Assembly (NCBI GenBank): GCA_024233865.1
Contig: JACKPA010000009.1
Location: 62,001-126,000 of the forward strand
DNA from: Leptospiraceae bacterium
GTDB taxonomy: Bacteria; Spirochaetota; Leptospiria; Leptospirales; Leptospiraceae
DNA length: 64,000 nt
Reading direction: 5' to 3'
Positions 46,744 through 54,274 of this stretch are shown piece after piece. Under the pieces are notes generated by a model. It saw only the letters and a list, made by a program, of their open reading frames with translations. It did no database searches and was not told the DNA's origin. Every line of letters begins with the position of its first letter. Positions within the stretch are counted from its first letter, which is position 1. The position numbers and the translations under genes were made by a program.

Positions 46744-48045
46744 ATGTCGTATAAAAAAAATAAGATTGTTCCGCTAGGTGTGAATAGAAGAACCTTAGAG
46801 CCTTATAAAGTAATGATAGTTGACGATTCTGTTTCCGTTAGAACCGTTTTAAAAAGGCTCCTCATTCGAAAAGAATTTAGAATCATTTCAGAAGCTCCGG
46901 ACGGAGAGAGAGCATTAGAAGACTTAAATATTTTATCTGTAAAACCGGATATTATTTGTATCGATCAGGAAATGCCGGTTATGAACGGTCTAACCGCCAT
47001 CAAACAAATCAAACCACAATTTCCCAATATCAAAATTATCATGATTACCAACCATTCCGAAAAGGAATTGGTCCAAGAGATTTTAAAGCTACAGATAAGT
47101 GGCTACATTTTAAAACCATTTGAAGAACAAAAAATTATCGAGAAACTTGCACAAATATTAAATCGAACGGAATTATTGGAAAAAGAGGTTGTTGCCTACA
47201 AAAATACAAACATCAACCTCAAAGACATTGAACTTCCGGCTCTCCCTGAGGTTATTAATAAAATTATGGAAATCGATTTGGATAAGAGCGATTCGGGGAG
47301 CAAGGAAATTGAAAAAATAGTTAGTCCTGATATATCCATTTCTGCCAATATCATAAGGATTGCAAATTCTTCTTATTACGGACGCAGTGGTCGGATACGA
47401 AATCTAAAAGATGCCATTACTCTACTTGGTGTAAAAATGGTGAAAAATTTAGTGCTGTTAGAAGCAAATAAAAAGATGTACAAAGGCTTAAAAGCTCCGA
47501 TTTTTAAAAAATACCTAAGAGAATACCCTGTCTTAACGGCTATAATTTCTATGGATTTGGCAATGAACCCGGCAGCAAAGCCAGAACTAAAAGATGAAGT
47601 CTTTTTAGCTGGTCTTCTTAGAAAAATAGGAATGGTTATATTTGCCCTTAATTTTAGAGAGCAATACATTCAGGTTTTACGGCTGCGGGAATTCGGATTA
47701 AAAACGGTTTACCAAATCGAAAAAGATGAATTTAACCTGGATTCAGTTCAATTGGGTATAAAAGTATTTGGAACTTGGAAAATGCCGGATTATCTTCTAA
47801 AAGTGATTTCCAATCAAAACTTTCCACGCTCAGAGATCAAAAATCAAACCGATATTGATAGGATTACGAGACTTGCTGAAATTTTAGCCCAAAAAATGAT
47901 AAATATACCTCTTTTAAAAGAAGAAGAAAGGATGGCAAAAGAACTTTTTGATTACTATGAAGCATCAGAGGATACAATAGAATTTTATGGTGAAAAATAT
48001 TATGAATCATTAAAAGACCATCCGTTTTTAAAATTGATTGTTTAG
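46744..48045 (+). CDS. Response regulator with HDOD domain
   Basis: 433 aa. Residues 20-135 form a receiver with D27/D28, phospho-Asp74 (IDQEMPVMNG) and K124, close to the CheB type. Residues 160-360 are an HDOD domain (LPALPEVINKIMEI, ANIIRIANSSYYGRSGRI, DAITLLGVKMVKNLVLLEA), which lacks HD phosphohydrolase metals and acts as a signalling output. A C-terminal helical tail follows. No kinase is adjacent; it could receive phosphate from CheA or another orphan kinase (inference). Confidence 0.92.
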   Translation: MSYKKNKIVPLGVNRRTLEPYKVMIVDDSVSVRTVLKRLLIRKEFRIISEAPDGERALEDLNILSVKPDIICIDQEMPVMNGLTAIKQIKPQFPNIKIIMITNHSEKELVQEILKLQISGYILKPFEEQKIIEKLAQILNRTELLEKEVVAYKNTNINLKDIELPALPEVINKIMEIDLDKSDSGSKEIEKIVSPDISISANIIRIANSSYYGRSGRIRNLKDAITLLGVKMVKNLVLLEANKKMYKGLKAPIFKKYLREYPVLTAIISMDLAMNPAAKPELKDEVFLAGLLRKIGMVIFALNFREQYIQVLRLREFGLKTVYQIEKDEFNLDSVQLGIKVFGTWKMPDYLLKVISNQNFPRSEIKNQTDIDRITRLAEILAQKMINIPLLKEEERMAKELFDYYEASEDTIEFYGEKYYESLKDHPFLKLIV

Positions 48046-48066
48046 TCATCTTTCGCCTAGCGAGGT

Positions 48067-48182
48067 TGTGTAAAAAGGGACATTTCGACTACGCTCAATG
48101 TCCGAAACGCATCCAAACGCTCCCTAGAGCGTAGTCGAAGGGGTCGAAGTGTCGAAGGGAGCAAAAACTGGCTTTTTACACA
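48067..48182. repeat. Dispersed GAGCGTAG hairpin element, copy 2 (inverted)
   Basis: Inverted relative to copy 1 at 6412. Bounded by 11-bp inverted repeats TGTGTAAAAAG (48067-48077) and its complement (48172-48182); internal TTCGACTACGCTCA (48084-48097) pairs with 48126-48139. It lies between convergent genes (REC-HDOD and thioredoxin) and could serve as a bidirectional terminator. Confidence 0.85.
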
Positions 48183-48188
48183 GTCCAC

Positions 48189-48506
48189 TCAGCTAAGATA
48201 AGACTCAAATTCTGCCTTCAATCTTGGCAAAGGCAAAGCTCCCGAAATCCTTTTGGTTTCCTTTCCGTCTTTAAACAGAATTACCGTAGGAATTCCTGTA
48301 ATATTGTATTTGGTTGCAATATTGGATTGCTCGTCGGTATTAATTTTAATTACCGTAATTTTATCTTGCCACTCTTTGGAAAGCTGCGCTATTACGGGAG
48401 AAAGCATTCGACAAGGTCCACACCATTCCGCCCAGAAATCCACTAAAATCGGTTTTTCGTGAGTTGCTATTAATTCTTCAAATGATTTTGGTAATGTTTT
48501 TTCCAT
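48189..48506 (-). CDS. trxA: Thioredoxin
   Basis: 105 aa, complete thioredoxin fold. Active site W28-C29-G30-P31-C32, preceded by ILVDFWAEW, and the cis-Pro loop GIPTVILF. Reduces disulfides in the cytoplasm with thioredoxin reductase. Ten bp downstream of the rhodanese gene and co-transcribed from the palindrome-associated promoter, suggesting a role in sulfane-sulfur or persulfide handling. Confidence 0.95.
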   Translation of the reverse strand: MEKTLPKSFEELIATHEKPILVDFWAEWCGPCRMLSPVIAQLSKEWQDKITVIKINTDEQSNIATKYNITGIPTVILFKDGKETKRISGALPLPRLKAEFESYLS

Positions 48507-48516
48507 TTTTATCTCC

Positions 48517-48873
48517 TTATTTTGCTCCCATCAGATAACCATTGGACATCATATCTGCCAAGCTGCCACCGTTGAAAACATTTGTAAAACCCATTTGCAT
48601 TAGGTTATTTTTTGCGATTTCACTCCTTCGCCCAGACCTACAGTACACAATTATATTCTGACCTTTTTTCCCTAATTCTTTGTGTCTCATAGAAATCTGA
48701 TCTACGGGAATATTAATTGCTCCGTTGTAGTGTCCTCTTCCGTATTCAAAAGGTGTTCTAACATCTACCACAATAGCACCGGATTTTAATGCATTTACCA
48801 ATGAAACTTTATCGGCAGCATATACTTGCAATCCGAATAAAAAAACGATAAGCAATAACAATATTCGTTTCAT
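48517..48873 (-). CDS. Exported single-domain rhodanese
   Basis: 118 aa with a signal peptide (MKRILLLLIVFLFGLQVYAA). One rhodanese domain: VVDVRTPFEYGRGHYNGAINIP and the active-site loop IIVYCRSGRRSE with catalytic Cys78. Periplasmic sulfurtransferase of the PspE type. First gene of an operon with thioredoxin, with AGAGGA before the start and a well-formed promoter (48892-48920). Confidence 0.93.
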   Translation of the reverse strand: MKRILLLLIVFLFGLQVYAADKVSLVNALKSGAIVVDVRTPFEYGRGHYNGAINIPVDQISMRHKELGKKGQNIIVYCRSGRRSEIAKNNLMQMGFTNVFNGGSLADMMSNGYLMGAK

Positions 48874-48891
48874 ATATATCCTCTAAAATAC

Positions 48892-48920
48892 AATATAATC
48901 TATAGTATAATTTTCGTCAA
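48892..48920 (-). promoter_or_regulatory. Sigma-70-type promoter of rhodanese-trx
   Basis: TTGACG (48915-48920), a 17-bp spacer and TATATT (48892-48897) on the minus strand, close to consensus. The transcript would start only about 12 bp before the start codon region with its AGAGGA site. Confidence 0.7.
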
Positions 48921-48961
48921 TTCAAATAATATACTATAGGGGGTATAGTATATTATTTGAA
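48921..48961. promoter_or_regulatory. Perfect 18-bp palindrome with GGGGG centre (operator candidate)
   Basis: Arms TTCAAATAATATACTATA (48921-48938) and its exact complement (48944-48961) flank GGGGG. It abuts the -35 of the rhodanese operon. The core TATACCCCCTATAG-like sequence recalls operators of CsoR/CstR-type repressors that sense copper or persulfide and often govern rhodanese genes (recalled). No such regulator is encoded in the window. Confidence 0.7.
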
Positions 48962-49102
48962 CTTTTTTATTATTTTTTTTATTTTGGTTTTATGGAATGG
49001 TTGAGTTTAAAAGTATTTTTAGGTTTCTTTAAAATTTTTTTTGACAACCCTTTATTCTTTTTATATTGTAATAGGAACTTTGAGAATATAGGAAAAATTT
49101 TT

Positions 49103-49459
49103 ATGGAAACTTGTAAAAAAGTCTGCATCCTGTGGTTATTATTTTCCCAGATTTCTGTTTGCCCTTTATTATCTTGGTCTTTAGTTGGCGAAAGCGGGAT
49201 AGAAAATCAAATTAAACAAGATTTATTGGGTAGATACATACAAAAGAATGGAGTCACATGGAAATTTGATTCTTTGTCTGAATTCCAGTCGTTTCAAATC
49301 CTTAATAAATATGAAATTAATGATATTAAGGAATATGAAGTAAAAATGGAGTTAAAAGGATATGATCAGGGTGAGATTTTTTTAGCTATTCTATTGATGA
49401 CTTACCGGAGTGAAAAAATAAGAAAAATTTTGGTTAAAGATTTAAGGCAATTGCGATAA
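49103..49459 (+). CDS. Hypothetical exported protein
   Basis: 118 aa from the ATG at 49103, with AGGAAAA upstream; a longer open frame from 48992 has no site and opens with a hydrophobic shadow. METCKKVCILWLLFSQISVC is a signal peptide, possibly a lipoprotein signal. The mature part (about 90 residues) is charged, with alternating hydrophobic strands (YEINDIKEYEVKMELKGYD). No family recognised. Confidence 0.65.
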   Translation: METCKKVCILWLLFSQISVCPLLSWSLVGESGIENQIKQDLLGRYIQKNGVTWKFDSLSEFQSFQILNKYEINDIKEYEVKMELKGYDQGEIFLAILLMTYRSEKIRKILVKDLRQLR

Positions 49460-49461
49460 TA

Positions 49462-49541
49462 TACAATGATTAGAGTGATTTGCAGGATTAAATTCACTTG
49501 ATTTTAAGGTTTATCTTAAAAACCATATCCGAAAACCACTC
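49462..49541. repeat. Dispersed ATGATTAGAGTG element, copy B
   Basis: Shares ATGATTAGAGTGATTT, TTCACTTGATTTTAA, TTATCTTAAAAACCATATCC and GAAAACCACTC with copy A at 10015; slightly shorter in the first third. Lies between the hypothetical exported gene and the M23 peptidase gene. Confidence 0.8.
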
Positions 49542-49589
49542 TGTTTTATTTATAGTAGGATATTTGCTTACCAATTTATTATACGATTT

Positions 49590-50693
49590 ATGAATTACTC
49601 GAAAATTATTCCTTTTATAGTTTTTATATTATCTTCTAATTTATGCAATTCCAGCCAAAAGTTCAATTCTCAAAAAAATCATTTTTCTCCACTAGGTGAT
49701 AAACTTGATTTTAAAAGATTGATTGCCGCACCATTTAGTTTTAAAACATCGAGTTGTTTGTCCGATGAACACTGCGGTCATAACTTGTTTGATTCTAATA
49801 AAAATACTTTTTGGATTACGGAAAGTAAAATCATAGACGAATGGATAATTGTAGATTTCGGAGAAAAAAGATTAATGAATGAAATAGAAATCGAATTCAA
49901 TTCTCCATGTATTCGGGAAGGCTATCAGGTACAAGTATTGAAACATTGGAAATGGGAAACCATATTCCAAGCTCCGTGTTATTACAAACCCAAAAGAGAA
50001 AAATTTCACAATTTGGATGCATCCATTTTACGAATATATTTTCCTAAAAAACAAGAAATTTCTTATAAAATCGCAAATATAAAAATCATGCTGAATGGCT
50101 CTATTTTGACAGGTATACAGGATAGGTTTACAGGCTATGTTTTTCCGGTTAAGGGCGGTATTTTACCGGACGATTCCTATTCGTTGCCCGGTTCCCCAAG
50201 AGTTTATCGAAACGGAATTCATAAAGGTATAGATGTAAAGGAAAAACGAGGGATAAATGGAGAAATTATTCCATTAACAAAAAGCGATCCCGTTCTGGCT
50301 GCTGCTGCTGGGACAATTGTTCGAGCGGATATTACTTACAAACCGGTTCAAGCTACAGAATATGAAGAAATCACGTCCTATAACCAAAAAAATCCTGTTA
50401 CCTATGTAGACAGAGACTTTGGTGGAAGGCAAGTCTGGATTGACCATGGAAATGGAGTTATGACATCATACAATCATTTGTCTTCTATTCCACAAAATAT
50501 CCAAGAAGGAACCAAGGTCAAAAAAGGTGATGTGATTGGTCATGTAGGAAATTCCGGTTTAAAAGGTGAGGCTTATGGAACAACAGAAGGTATTCATCTC
50601 CATTTGGAAATTTGGATCGATGGAGAATATGCCGGAAAAGATATGGAGCCAAACCAAGTAAAAAAGTTTTTACAATATTTCTTTACCGAATAA
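49590..50693 (+). CDS. M23 (LytM-type) metallopeptidase with discoidin-like N-terminal domain
   Basis: 367 aa. A signal (residues 3-19, possibly lipidated at Cys19) is followed by a discoidin/F5-F8-like domain (about 45-170: NLFDSNKNTFWITE, WIIVDFGEKRLMNEIEIEF) likely to bind glycan. The peptidase domain (about 180-350) has zinc ligands H211 and D215 (HKGIDV) and H338 (HLHLEIW), with catalytic H296/H336 nearby. It should cut peptidoglycan cross-bridges in the periplasm. All key residues are present, so it is probably active. Confidence 0.9.
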   Translation: MNYSKIIPFIVFILSSNLCNSSQKFNSQKNHFSPLGDKLDFKRLIAAPFSFKTSSCLSDEHCGHNLFDSNKNTFWITESKIIDEWIIVDFGEKRLMNEIEIEFNSPCIREGYQVQVLKHWKWETIFQAPCYYKPKREKFHNLDASILRIYFPKKQEISYKIANIKIMLNGSILTGIQDRFTGYVFPVKGGILPDDSYSLPGSPRVYRNGIHKGIDVKEKRGINGEIIPLTKSDPVLAAAAGTIVRADITYKPVQATEYEEITSYNQKNPVTYVDRDFGGRQVWIDHGNGVMTSYNHLSSIPQNIQEGTKVKKGDVIGHVGNSGLKGEAYGTTEGIHLHLEIWIDGEYAGKDMEPNQVKKFLQYFFTE

Positions 50694-50702
50694 AATGATA
50701 TT

Positions 50703-50858
50703 TAACGCTAGTTCGACGTAAGGAATAATGTTATAAAAATAAGTAGGGTGAACACAGGGGTTCACCCCTACGCCCAAAAATACCACAGGCTTTGTAGGGG
50801 CAATCCCCCGGTGGTTGCCCTTTAGGTGAAATAAAAATGTTATATCGAACTCACGTTA
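50703..50858. repeat. Inverted-repeat-bounded (MITE-like) element
   Basis: TAACGCTAGTTCGA (50703-50716) and the complement of TAACGTGAGTTCGA (50845-50858) bound it, 12 of 14 matching. Inside are two hairpins: one around GGGTGAACACAGGGGTTCACCC and one around GGGGCAATCCCCCGGTGGTTGCCC. The interior resembles widespread GTAGGGG... interspersed repeats (recalled). A stray TAACGTGAGTTT also occurs near 60907. Confidence 0.65.
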
Positions 50859-50886
50859 TTTAATAATTTTATTAAAAGGGAAAAAG

Positions 50887-51699
50887 ATGTCTAAAGAAAA
50901 AGTAGTAAATATCCATGGAACAGACTTTTCTAGTTCTTTATGGACAAAAGTAGGGATTGGTGTTGGTGTATTGATTGTAATTTTTTTAATAAACCCGTTT
51001 GTAATCATTCCCGCCGGTCATAAAGGAGTTATTTTAAACTTCGGAGCCGTTTCGGACAACGTATTAGCTGAAGGTTTACACTTTAAGATACCCATTGTCC
51101 AGTCTATTATTGAAATTGATGTAAGGGTGAAAAAAAATCAGACAAAAGCGGACGCTGCATCCAAGGATCTTCAAAACGTACATTCTTTAATTGCCTTAAA
51201 CTATCATTTACGAGCGGCAAAAGTAAACGAGCTTTATAAAAGCGTGGGCTTGCTTTATGAAGATAATATTATCGATCCAGCAATTCAGGAAGTTGTAAAA
51301 GCTGTAACCGCAAAATTCACGGCTGCAGAGCTCATTACTTTACGGGAACAAGTTAGCTTGGAGATAAAAAATTCTTTGGAAAAAAGGCTTACAAAATACA
51401 ATATGGAAATTGACGATTTTTCCATTAAAAGTTTCGAGTTTTCGGAAACTTTTACAAGAGCCATTGAATCCAAGCAAGAAGCAGAACAATTGGCTTTAAA
51501 AGCAGAAAGAGATTTGGAAAGAATCCGGATAGAAGCAGAACAACAAATAGCCACTGCAAGAGCAGAAGCCGAGACTTTGCGACTAAAAAACATAGCCGTT
51601 ACACCACTTATGATTCAGTTAAATGCGATTGAAAAATGGGATGGAAAGTTACCTCAGTTTATGGGAACCGGTCCTGTACCTTTTTTGAATATCAAATAA
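50887..51699 (+). CDS. Prohibitin-family (SPFH) membrane protein
   Basis: 270 aa. N-terminal helix (about 20-40: VGIGVGVLIVIFLINPFVII), then the SPFH domain beginning PAGHKGVILNFGAVSDNVLAEGLHFKIP, and a coiled coil (about 195-245) rich in Glu/Ala/Arg. Prohibitins form ring assemblies on membranes and modulate proteases such as FtsH. The ribosome site AAAAGGG is good. Single gene; tRNA-Met lies downstream. Confidence 0.93.
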   Translation: MSKEKVVNIHGTDFSSSLWTKVGIGVGVLIVIFLINPFVIIPAGHKGVILNFGAVSDNVLAEGLHFKIPIVQSIIEIDVRVKKNQTKADAASKDLQNVHSLIALNYHLRAAKVNELYKSVGLLYEDNIIDPAIQEVVKAVTAKFTAAELITLREQVSLEIKNSLEKRLTKYNMEIDDFSIKSFEFSETFTRAIESKQEAEQLALKAERDLERIRIEAEQQIATARAEAETLRLKNIAVTPLMIQLNAIEKWDGKLPQFMGTGPVPFLNIK

Positions 51700-51790
51700 T
51701 ACCATGATTAGAGTGATTTTCGTAATTCAGATGGTTAAATGCATCTGATTTTAAAGAATTTTCTTTGATTTCAAATACGAAAACCACTCT
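51700..51790. repeat. Dispersed ATGATTAGAGTG element, copy C
   Basis: Begins TACCATGATTAGAGTGATTT directly after the prohibitin stop codon and ends CGAAAACCACTCT. The ends are inverted complements (AGAGTGATTTTCG with CGAAAACCACTCT, one mismatch), so this copy can fold end to end. Confidence 0.82.
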
Positions 51791-51878
51791 GTGCGTCGTT
51801 GAATATAGGTTTTTAATAGCAAAAAACACTTTGACTAAAAAACCCATTCTATTTATATGGTTTTATATTCAAGAGAAT

Positions 51879-51952
<74 letters not shown>

Positions 51953-52057
51953 AATTGCTTACATTTTATAAGGTTTTTAAAATTTTTTAAAAAATTCAAT
52001 CTTATTGAATTTCCTTACGTCTAAATTATAAATTCAAAACAATTTTTGGAGATTTTA

Positions 52058-52345
52058 ATGATTAAATTTATTACTATATTACTTTCGATTTTATTTATAT
52101 CTTTTGCTTCACCAGTATTTTCAGAAGAAGCAAGTTGCGAGACAGCATGCAATAAATATCTAACTTGCGTTTTATCAGCCAATAAAAACGCCACCAATGA
52201 GCAAAAAGAAAATTTCAAAAAAGGCTGTTTGAATGGTTGCAAAAAGCATAAAAAAGAATCTTTAAAATGCTATAAAGATAACCCGCAGTGTGTAGGATTT
52301 TTTAACTGTCTTGTTAAAAATGCAGAAATTCTAAAAAATAATTAA
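52058..52345 (+). CDS. Small exported Cys-rich protein
   Basis: 95 aa. Start ATG at 52058 with GGAGA eight bases before; an upstream TTG is less likely. Signal peptide (MIKFITILLSILFISFASPVFS). The mature 70 residues hold eight cysteines in paired CxxxC/CxxxxxC spacing (SCETACNKYLTC, GCLNGCKKHKK, KCYKDNPQC, FFNCL), implying disulfides in the periplasm. Resembles small Cys-rich proteins of Leptospira. Function unknown. Confidence 0.82.
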   Translation: MIKFITILLSILFISFASPVFSEEASCETACNKYLTCVLSANKNATNEQKENFKKGCLNGCKKHKKESLKCYKDNPQCVGFFNCLVKNAEILKNN

Positions 52346-53475
52346 ACCAAAAATGCCCTGTCAAAATCTTTTATGACAGGGTCATACCCCTTATTTTTTA
52401 ACATATCCACAATTTCTGATACTTCTCTTGTATCTTCTATTTCAAATTGTTCCAATTCATTGCTTCCATTGTAACCCCCAGGTTGTGTTTTAGATCCTGC
52501 AGAAATTGTTGTTACTCCGAGACCTATCAAATTATCCCTTAGAAAGGGTCTTTCTCTTGTGGAAACAACAAGACCAAGGTCATTTAAAAACAACCTTAGA
52601 GCAAATAAATACTTCACAAATTCACGATCTTTCACTTCTACAATGGAATCAAAATTTCCACTCGCCCGTCTTATTCTAGGCAAAGAAACCAAAACAGATG
52701 ACTTCCAATATTCTTTGGTTAAATACATTGCGTGCAAACCTAAAAAATACATCTCGCCTAAAGGGTTTGCCAACCCAAGTAGTGCACCGATTCCAAGCCT
52801 CCTAAATCCAGCCAAACCTCCCCTATCCGGTCCATTCAGACGGTATTCCATGTTTTTTTTCATTCCACGTATGTGGTATTTATGATAGGTTTCTTGGTTA
52901 TAGGTCTCTTGGTACAGGGTTAGTCCGTCTACTCCCGCTTCAATTAATCTTTTGTATTCATCTGTTTTTAAAGGATAAATTTCAATCGAAATAGATGCAA
53001 AATATTTGTTTAAAGTTTTAACGGCTTTTTCAATATACGAAACAGAAGTTTTGGAATATTCTTCGCCGGTTAGGATCAAAACATGAGAAATCCCTTTATC
53101 TTTCAGAGTCATTGCTTCTTTTTCAACTTCTTCTATAGTTAAGGTTATGCGAGGTATCTTATTTTCAAAACTAAACCCGCAATACAAACAAGAAGACCTA
53201 CATTCGTTAGATAAATACATAGGAGCATAAATCTGAATCGTTTTTCCGAATCTTTCCAGAGTATGTTCTTTGGATAGATTCGCCATTTCTTCCAAATAAG
53301 AATTGGATATGGGAGCTAACAAGGAAAGGTAATCCTCAAAATCAAAAGGGATTCTTTGTTTGGATTTTGACAGAGCCATTTCTACATCACGGCTTGTTTT
53401 TCCTTCAATCTTTTGAATCGCTTTATCGAAGCTATGATCATTGTACAAATCAAGAAACATGTCTACTTTCCTCAT
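52342..53475 (-). CDS. thiH: 2-iminoacetate synthase ThiH
   Basis: 377 aa. Radical SAM enzyme that cleaves tyrosine to dehydroglycine for thiazole synthesis. Cluster motif C92-x3-C96-x2-C99 in SNECRSSCLYCGFSF. C-terminal segments VSTRERPFLRDNLIGLGVTTISAGSKTQPGG are typical. The start overlaps thiG by 26 bp (an internal Met at 53460 is also possible). ThiS, ThiF and ThiE are not in the window. Confidence 0.95.
   Translation of the reverse strand: MRKVDMFLDLYNDHSFDKAIQKIEGKTSRDVEMALSKSKQRIPFDFEDYLSLLAPISNSYLEEMANLSKEHTLERFGKTIQIYAPMYLSNECRSSCLYCGFSFENKIPRITLTIEEVEKEAMTLKDKGISHVLILTGEEYSKTSVSYIEKAVKTLNKYFASISIEIYPLKTDEYKRLIEAGVDGLTLYQETYNQETYHKYHIRGMKKNMEYRLNGPDRGGLAGFRRLGIGALLGLANPLGEMYFLGLHAMYLTKEYWKSSVLVSLPRIRRASGNFDSIVEVKDREFVKYLFALRLFLNDLGLVVSTRERPFLRDNLIGLGVTTISAGSKTQPGGYNGSNELEQFEIEDTREVSEIVDMLKNKGYDPVIKDFDRAFLV
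52356..52381. terminator. Hairpin at the convergent 3' ends of thiH and the Cys-rich gene
   Basis: CCCTGTCA (52356-52363) pairs perfectly with TGACAGGG (52374-52381) around a T-rich 10-base loop. It lies just past the Cys-rich gene stop and within the last codons of thiH. A terminator for the plus strand is possible but no clear U-run follows. Confidence 0.45.
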
Positions 53476-54253
53476 TCAAAAATCCTGTTAGCGGACTTGA
53501 AGCACTTGCCTTTATCCCGGATGACCCGCTTCTGCCTCTGTTAAGAAAGGATAGTCTTCCAGCTATTGTAGCATACTTAAAAGCTAAAGCAATTTTTTCA
53601 GGGTCTTTTGCAATCGCTATTGCCGTATTCACCAAAACAGCATCAGCTCCCATTTCCATAGCTTCTGCTGCATGGGACGGTTCACCCAAACCAGCGTCTA
53701 CTACTACCGGGATTTTAGACATGGCAATAATTATCTCTATATTCGCTTTGGTTTTCAAACCTCGATTGGAACCAATGGGTGAACCCAAAGGCATAACACT
53801 AACGCACCCTACTTCTTCCAATCTTTTACAAAGAATAGGATCCGCATTGATATAAGGCATAACTTTAAAACCTTCTTTCACGAGTATTTCTGCTGCTTTT
53901 AGAGTTTCAATAGGATCTGGCAACAAATATACTGGGTCTGGAGTTACTTCTAATTTAACCCATTCTCCGGCTCCTAGAGAGCGAGCAAGTCTTGCAAGTC
54001 GAACAGCCTCTTCGGAATCTCGTGCCCCACTCGTATTGGGAAGGAGTAGTATTTTTGTTCTATCTATATGGGAAAGGATATCATCATCTTCCTTTTCCAG
54101 TTCCACACGTCTCAAAGCAACCGTTACAATTTCCGATTCGGATGACAATATTGCCTTTTTCATATCTTGGGGAGATGAAAACTTTCCCGTTCCTATAAAA
54201 AGTCTGGATTTAAAAATCTTATCCCCTAATTTTAATTCATCTTGGATTTCCAT
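53450..54253 (-). CDS. thiG: Thiazole synthase ThiG
   Basis: 267 aa TIM barrel that joins dehydroglycine, ThiS thiocarboxylate and deoxyxylulose 5-phosphate into the thiazole of thiamine. Opening DKIFKSRLFIGTGKFSS, Schiff-base Lys100 in GEWVKLEVTPDP, and the phosphate site VVVDAGLGEPSHAAEAMEMGAD are intact. Twenty-one bp downstream of an unknown gene in the operon led by a histidine kinase. There is no room for a TPP riboswitch directly upstream. Confidence 0.96.
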   Translation of the reverse strand: MEIQDELKLGDKIFKSRLFIGTGKFSSPQDMKKAILSSESEIVTVALRRVELEKEDDDILSHIDRTKILLLPNTSGARDSEEAVRLARLARSLGAGEWVKLEVTPDPVYLLPDPIETLKAAEILVKEGFKVMPYINADPILCKRLEEVGCVSVMPLGSPIGSNRGLKTKANIEIIIAMSKIPVVVDAGLGEPSHAAEAMEMGADAVLVNTAIAIAKDPEKIALAFKYATIAGRLSFLNRGRSGSSGIKASASSPLTGFLNEESRHVS

Positions 54254-54274
54254 ATTTCTCCTATTTGTTTCATT

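Noticed and set aside
54254..54274. TPP riboswitch upstream of thiG
   Set aside because: Only 21 bp separate the genes and no THI-element motif is present.
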